In this document: in pieces, positions 60,880-64,000 of the stretch
How positions within the stretch are numbered: the stretch's first letter is position 1
How the letters are laid out: every line of letters begins with the position of its first letter
Assembly (NCBI GenBank): GCA_963578605.1
Contig: CAUZEA010000009.1
Span: 29,396 to 93,395 of the forward strand
Reading direction: 5' to 3'
Source: JAKVCB01 sp963578605
GTDB taxonomy: Bacteria > Planctomycetota > Planctomycetia > Pirellulales > Lacipirellulaceae
DNA: 64,000 nucleotides
Notes under the pieces: model-generated
Database searches by the model: none
The model's input: only the letters and a program-made list of their open reading frames with translations
Told to the model about the DNA's origin: nothing
Position numbers and translations under genes: made by a program

Positions 60880-63117
60880 TTGGATTCTTTTCCCGTTATC
60901 TGTGAAACCTGCAATGCCCGGTTGCGGGTCAAAGACCCGGCAGCCAGAGGCCAAATCCGCGCCTGCCCGAAATGTGGCAGCATGGTGCATCTGGTGCCGC
61001 CGGCCAGCCTGGCCCTGGGGGACCTGGCCGAGGCGGAATCGACTCCGTTACCCACAACCTCAGCTGCCAAACCGGATTTCGCACCGCTGCTCGACCCGCT
61101 GTCGGTCGACGAATCGACCCGCCCGATTTTTGAGTCCAGTGGTGTTGAAAAAAGTGGGCTTGCCAAGCCGCCACAGGATGCGGTCACTGAAAATGTTGCT
61201 ACCCAGACCGCTGAGAATGGGGTGCCCCAAACCGCACCCGGCATCATGCGTTGGGGAACCCACAAGGTTCCGTTGTTGTGGGTATCCTTAGCCGGGGCAG
61301 GACTGCTGTTGATCGGCGGTGTGGCAGGCGGGGTGTGGATGCAGGTCGGTCACGAAGATTCCTCCGTTGCGTCCTTGGCGGGCCCCGCGGTCCAGGAAGC
61401 GCAGGCGGTCCCGGAACCAGGTCCGCCGTCGGTGTCCTACGCCCAAAGCGATGTTGCCACCGACGCGTTGCCGGACCAACCAACGGATCTCGGATTGACC
61501 GCTCAAACCACAAGCCGTTCCGCTTCAACGACCGTTCCAGCAGAGGCCCCCGCAGCAGAGTTGGTCAAACCGTCCCCAGGGGAAACAAGGTCGGGTAATT
61601 TGGTCAGGAACGACTCTGGGCTTTCAGTAGAGGCATCACCCGTGGTTGCCGATCGCGGGCCGCCAACTCAAGACAAAACCGACGCCGCCGTAGCCAGCGC
61701 CAGCGAAGCGGAGGCGACAGAATCAACGACAACGCAGAGCGTGGATATTCTCGCGTTGGATCCAGCAGCCCTTGAGTTGGCGCCTGGGTTGGCTGGCGAT
61801 TCGGTGGGGGGGGGGGTCGCCGCAGGCGAGGCAAAGCACCCGGTGGCTTCGTTTGAGCCGATTCCCAAGCAGCCGGTTCCTCCAGATCAGCCGCCATCGA
61901 TCGGTGCGAGTGATCCTTTGGTCGACAACCAAGGGACGGCCATCCAGCCACCTGTCCCGCCAGCTGGGCAGAACTCGCTGCCGGATCGTGGCACCGACGG
62001 TCTCGAAGCGATGGCTGCGGTTCGTCGTGGACCGGTCGATCGTCAGCCAGGCCATGCCCACGATATATCGGCACAGCTGGCGATTCCGATTGCCTCGATG
62101 GAGCTTTCGGCAATACCGCTCGAGGGATGGCTGACCTTGGTGTCGGATTTGATGGCCGTGCCCATTACGCTCGATCCCAACGGACTTCTCGTGGCAGGGC
62201 TGGCCGCCGATGAACCGATTACCGTCTCCAGTGGAGATACGACCGGTGCCGAATTGCTGGAACGCGTACTGGCGGAGCATCGGCTCCACTTTGTGGAAAA
62301 AAGCGGGCAACTGTTGGTGATGTCCCAGGAGCGGGAGCGGCCGCGTACAAGCAACTATGAGGTGAAAGAACTGTTACCGCCGGGAACCGCCGATGCGACT
62401 CCTATCGCTGCCTGGGTGCGGCACCTTGTAGAGCCAAACTCGTGGTCAAGTCAAGTCGGAACTGGAGACATCCAGGTGGTGGGTTCTACCTTGGAGGTGG
62501 AACATCGGCAGGGGGTTCAAGTACAGGTCCTCGTGTTGTTGGAGCGGATGCTCCTGGCCCGCGATCGGCCCAACAAGAGCCGCTATCCGACCGATCTGCT
62601 ATCGATCGAACCAACTTATCTCCTCCTCCAGCCGAAACTCCAGCAAGCCAGAGCAGTCAACTTCCTGCCCTGGGCTGAGTTGCGAGAAGTCCTTCACTAC
62701 GTTCAGCAGGCATGGGGTGTGACGGTGCTCGTCGACTGGCAATCGCTGGCCGATGTGCAACTGGAACCGACCTCGTTGGTGGCCTGTTCGGTCGGTGCGG
62801 GATCGTGGGATGAGTTCTTCGATCAAGTTTTCAAGCCGCTGGAGTTGGCCTGGCGACCCCTTGATGAAGGGACAATCCAGATCACTTCCCAGGCTACTGC
62901 CCAGACGGCGCGGTGGATCGAGTTCTATCCCGTCGCGAATCTTGTGGGCGACCGTTTTTCAGACAGCGACAGCCTGGTTGAGGCAATCACCGGCGACCTC
63001 AGTGAAGCCGAGTTGGCAGAATGCGAGTTCGTCTACGACCTGGGCAGCGAACATTTGCTGGTATTGGCCAATGGGGCGGCCCACCATGTCCTGACTGCCA
63101 AGCTTGCCGCTTTGTGA
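60874..63117 (+). CDS. Zinc-ribbon, single-TM protein with two STN/secretin-N0-like domains
   Basis: The 747-residue product has a zinc ribbon (CETC...CPKC, Cys 10, 13, 31, 34), a spacer, a membrane helix (VPLLWVSLAGAGLLLIGGVA, about 132-155) and a roughly 270-residue P/T/S/A-rich linker (about 160-435). Paired alpha/beta segments follow: LLERVLAEHRLHFVEKSGQL, then SWSSQVGTGDIQVVGSTLEV and LPWAELREVLHYVQQAWGVT. These resemble the STN or secretin N0/N1 domain. Topology suggests a cytoplasmic zinc ribbon and periplasmic STN domains joined across the inner membrane. It follows the STN-like gene at 58968 by about 215 bases. No secretin pore is present. A role in contacting an outer-membrane machine is inference. 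Confidence 0.75.
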   Translation: MSLDSFPVICETCNARLRVKDPAARGQIRACPKCGSMVHLVPPASLALGDLAEAESTPLPTTSAAKPDFAPLLDPLSVDESTRPIFESSGVEKSGLAKPPQDAVTENVATQTAENGVPQTAPGIMRWGTHKVPLLWVSLAGAGLLLIGGVAGGVWMQVGHEDSSVASLAGPAVQEAQAVPEPGPPSVSYAQSDVATDALPDQPTDLGLTAQTTSRSASTTVPAEAPAAELVKPSPGETRSGNLVRNDSGLSVEASPVVADRGPPTQDKTDAAVASASEAEATESTTTQSVDILALDPAALELAPGLAGDSVGGGVAAGEAKHPVASFEPIPKQPVPPDQPPSIGASDPLVDNQGTAIQPPVPPAGQNSLPDRGTDGLEAMAAVRRGPVDRQPGHAHDISAQLAIPIASMELSAIPLEGWLTLVSDLMAVPITLDPNGLLVAGLAADEPITVSSGDTTGAELLERVLAEHRLHFVEKSGQLLVMSQERERPRTSNYEVKELLPPGTADATPIAAWVRHLVEPNSWSSQVGTGDIQVVGSTLEVEHRQGVQVQVLVLLERMLLARDRPNKSRYPTDLLSIEPTYLLLQPKLQQARAVNFLPWAELREVLHYVQQAWGVTVLVDWQSLADVQLEPTSLVACSVGAGSWDEFFDQVFKPLELAWRPLDEGTIQITSQATAQTARWIEFYPVANLVGDRFSDSDSLVEAITGDLSEAELAECEFVYDLGSEHLLVLANGAAHHVLTAKLAAL

Positions 63118-63154
63118 TCGGCGGCTGGTCGTCGGTCAAAACGGCGGTGTTGGT

Positions 63155-64000
63155 TCAAGCCGTCGCGCAAGGGGCTTTGGTCTCCACCATCATTTTGCCA
63201 ACAGCCTGGGCCACATTCCGACAGCCATCCATCGTCTGCTCGAACTCGGAAAACGACAGGGACTGGTAACCGTCACTGAGTGCCTTCTCGGGCTGCGGGT
63301 GAACCTCGATAATCAGCCCATCAGTTCCGGCAGCCACGGCAGCGCGGGCCATCGCCGGGACCAGTTCAGTGTGACCCGTTCCGTGGCTGGGATCAATCAC
63401 GACTGGCAGGTGAGTTCTTGCCTGCAGGTAAGGCACCGTTGCCAAGGGCAATGTGAACCGCGTATGCGTTTCGAACGTGCGGATGCCCCGCTCACAGAGC
63501 ATGATTTGCGAATTGCCGGCGTCCAGGACATACTCGGCCGCCAACAAGAATTCGTCGACCGTTGCGCTGGGCCCCCGCTTAAGCAATACGGCCCGTTGCA
63601 CTTTGCCAATGGCTTCCAGAAGTCGGTAGTTTTGCATGTTGCGGGCACCGACTTGCAAAACGTCGGCATAGTCGGCAACTAACTCGACGTCTTCTGGTGA
63701 CACAACCTCAGTCACAATTGCCAGGCCTGTTTCGGCGCGTGCCAGTGCCAGCAGTTTCAAGCCGTCTTCTTTGAGCCCCTGGAAGCTGTAAGGGCTTGTG
63801 CGAGGTTTGAAGGCACCGCCCCTCAGCGCCGTGGCACCGGCTGCTCGAACGGCTTGAGCCGATGTGACGATTTGTGCTTCATTTTCGACGGAGCAGGGCC
63901 CGGCGATGACACCAAGGTAACTGCCGCCGACTTTCAGTGAGCCGGCCGTCACGACACTCGGTACGGGTTGTACTTCCAGGCTGGCCAGTTTGTACGGTGC
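63155..64000 (-). CDS. aroF: 3-deoxy-7-phosphoheptulonate synthase (DAHP synthase), partial
   Basis: The enzyme starts the shikimate pathway from phosphoenolpyruvate and erythrose 4-phosphate. The visible 281 codons show LGVIAGPCSVENEAQIVTSA, LRGGAFKPRTSPYSFQGLKE, TEVVSPEDVELVADYADVLQ, the GARNMQNYRLLEAIG loop, LLKRGPSATVDEFLLAAEYV and PVVIDPSHGTGHTELVPAMA. This is the AroAI-beta type found in Bacillus and Thermotoga. The 5' end is cut by the window. Upstream of the internal GTG at 63952 the frame continues PYKLASLEVQPVPSVV, the usual lead into the barrel, so the gene runs past 64000. The fully visible part has all metal and substrate motifs. Confidence 0.95.
   Translation of the reverse strand, partial: APYKLASLEVQPVPSVVTAGSLKVGGSYLGVIAGPCSVENEAQIVTSAQAVRAAGATALRGGAFKPRTSPYSFQGLKEDGLKLLALARAETGLAIVTEVVSPEDVELVADYADVLQVGARNMQNYRLLEAIGKVQRAVLLKRGPSATVDEFLLAAEYVLDAGNSQIMLCERGIRTFETHTRFTLPLATVPYLQARTHLPVVIDPSHGTGHTELVPAMARAAVAAGTDGLIIEVHPQPEKALSDGYQSLSFSEFEQTMDGCRNVAQAVGKMMVETKAPCATA

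Overview
The window looks like a chromosomal segment from a planctomycete of the Pirellula/Blastopirellula type. That placement is inferred from family composition, not from a search. The evidence is a flagellar cluster in planctomycete order, huge proline/serine-rich membrane proteins ending in alpha-toroid (prenyltransferase/squalene-oxidase-like) domains, tandem DUF1080 domains, a DcaP-like porin, a PEP-CTERM protein, a squalene-hopene-cyclase-like protein next to a nucleoside-phosphorylase-like protein, and weak or absent Shine-Dalgarno sites. I found no rRNA, tRNA, CRISPR array or insertion sequence.

Layout. (1) 1-15.3 kb is a flagellar region. On the minus strand fliF-fliG-fliH-fliI-fliJ is followed by a frameshifted MotE-like remnant and preceded by a sensor-kinase remnant with an in-frame stop. 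An esterase-like protein lacking its catalytic residues and malate dehydrogenase come next. On the plus strand are flhA, flhF, flhG, a small membrane protein and the sigma-28-type gene fliA. (2) 15.4-23.6 kb is a minus-strand cluster of four: a TPR protein, an ExbB/TolQ channel, an ExbD/TolR protein, and a 1160-residue protein with three N-terminal membrane helices, a very long disordered linker and an alpha-toroid end. It resembles an energised envelope machine of the TonB/Tol kind with an unusual transducer. (3) 23.7-29 kb holds a nucleotide-sugar epimerase, a type II pseudopilin, a sugar-binding-like protein, a double DUF1080 protein and a small methyltransferase-like protein. (4) 29.4-37 kb holds an amino-acid permease, an ALDH7-type dehydrogenase and a saccharopine/lysine dehydrogenase, which together suggest lysine catabolism through 2-aminoadipate semialdehyde. 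A porin and a frameshifted DapA-family gene follow. (5) 37-47 kb holds a secreted EF-hand protein, a PEP-CTERM protein, type II NADH dehydrogenase, argG, an ABC-2 permease, an extended pyrB and a YacP/NYN nuclease-like gene. (6) 47-52.5 kb holds the phosphorylase-like and squalene-hopene-cyclase-like pair, both with degenerate active sites, then a two-component pair. (7) 53-64 kb holds mnmG, hisC and hisD separated by eleven copies of an 8-base repeat, a threonine aldolase, two membrane-anchored proteins with secretin N0/STN-like domains, and the start-truncated DAHP synthase at the window edge.

A recurring theme is decay or neofunctionalisation. I count three broken genes (MotE-like, sensor kinase, DapA-like), a possible fourth fragment (a response-regulator-like frame), and four intact reading frames whose signature catalytic residues are missing (esterase, FlhG, phosphorylase, cyclase). 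The four-gene TonB/Tol-like cluster and the inactive-looking hopanoid-type pair are the best candidates for undescribed biology.
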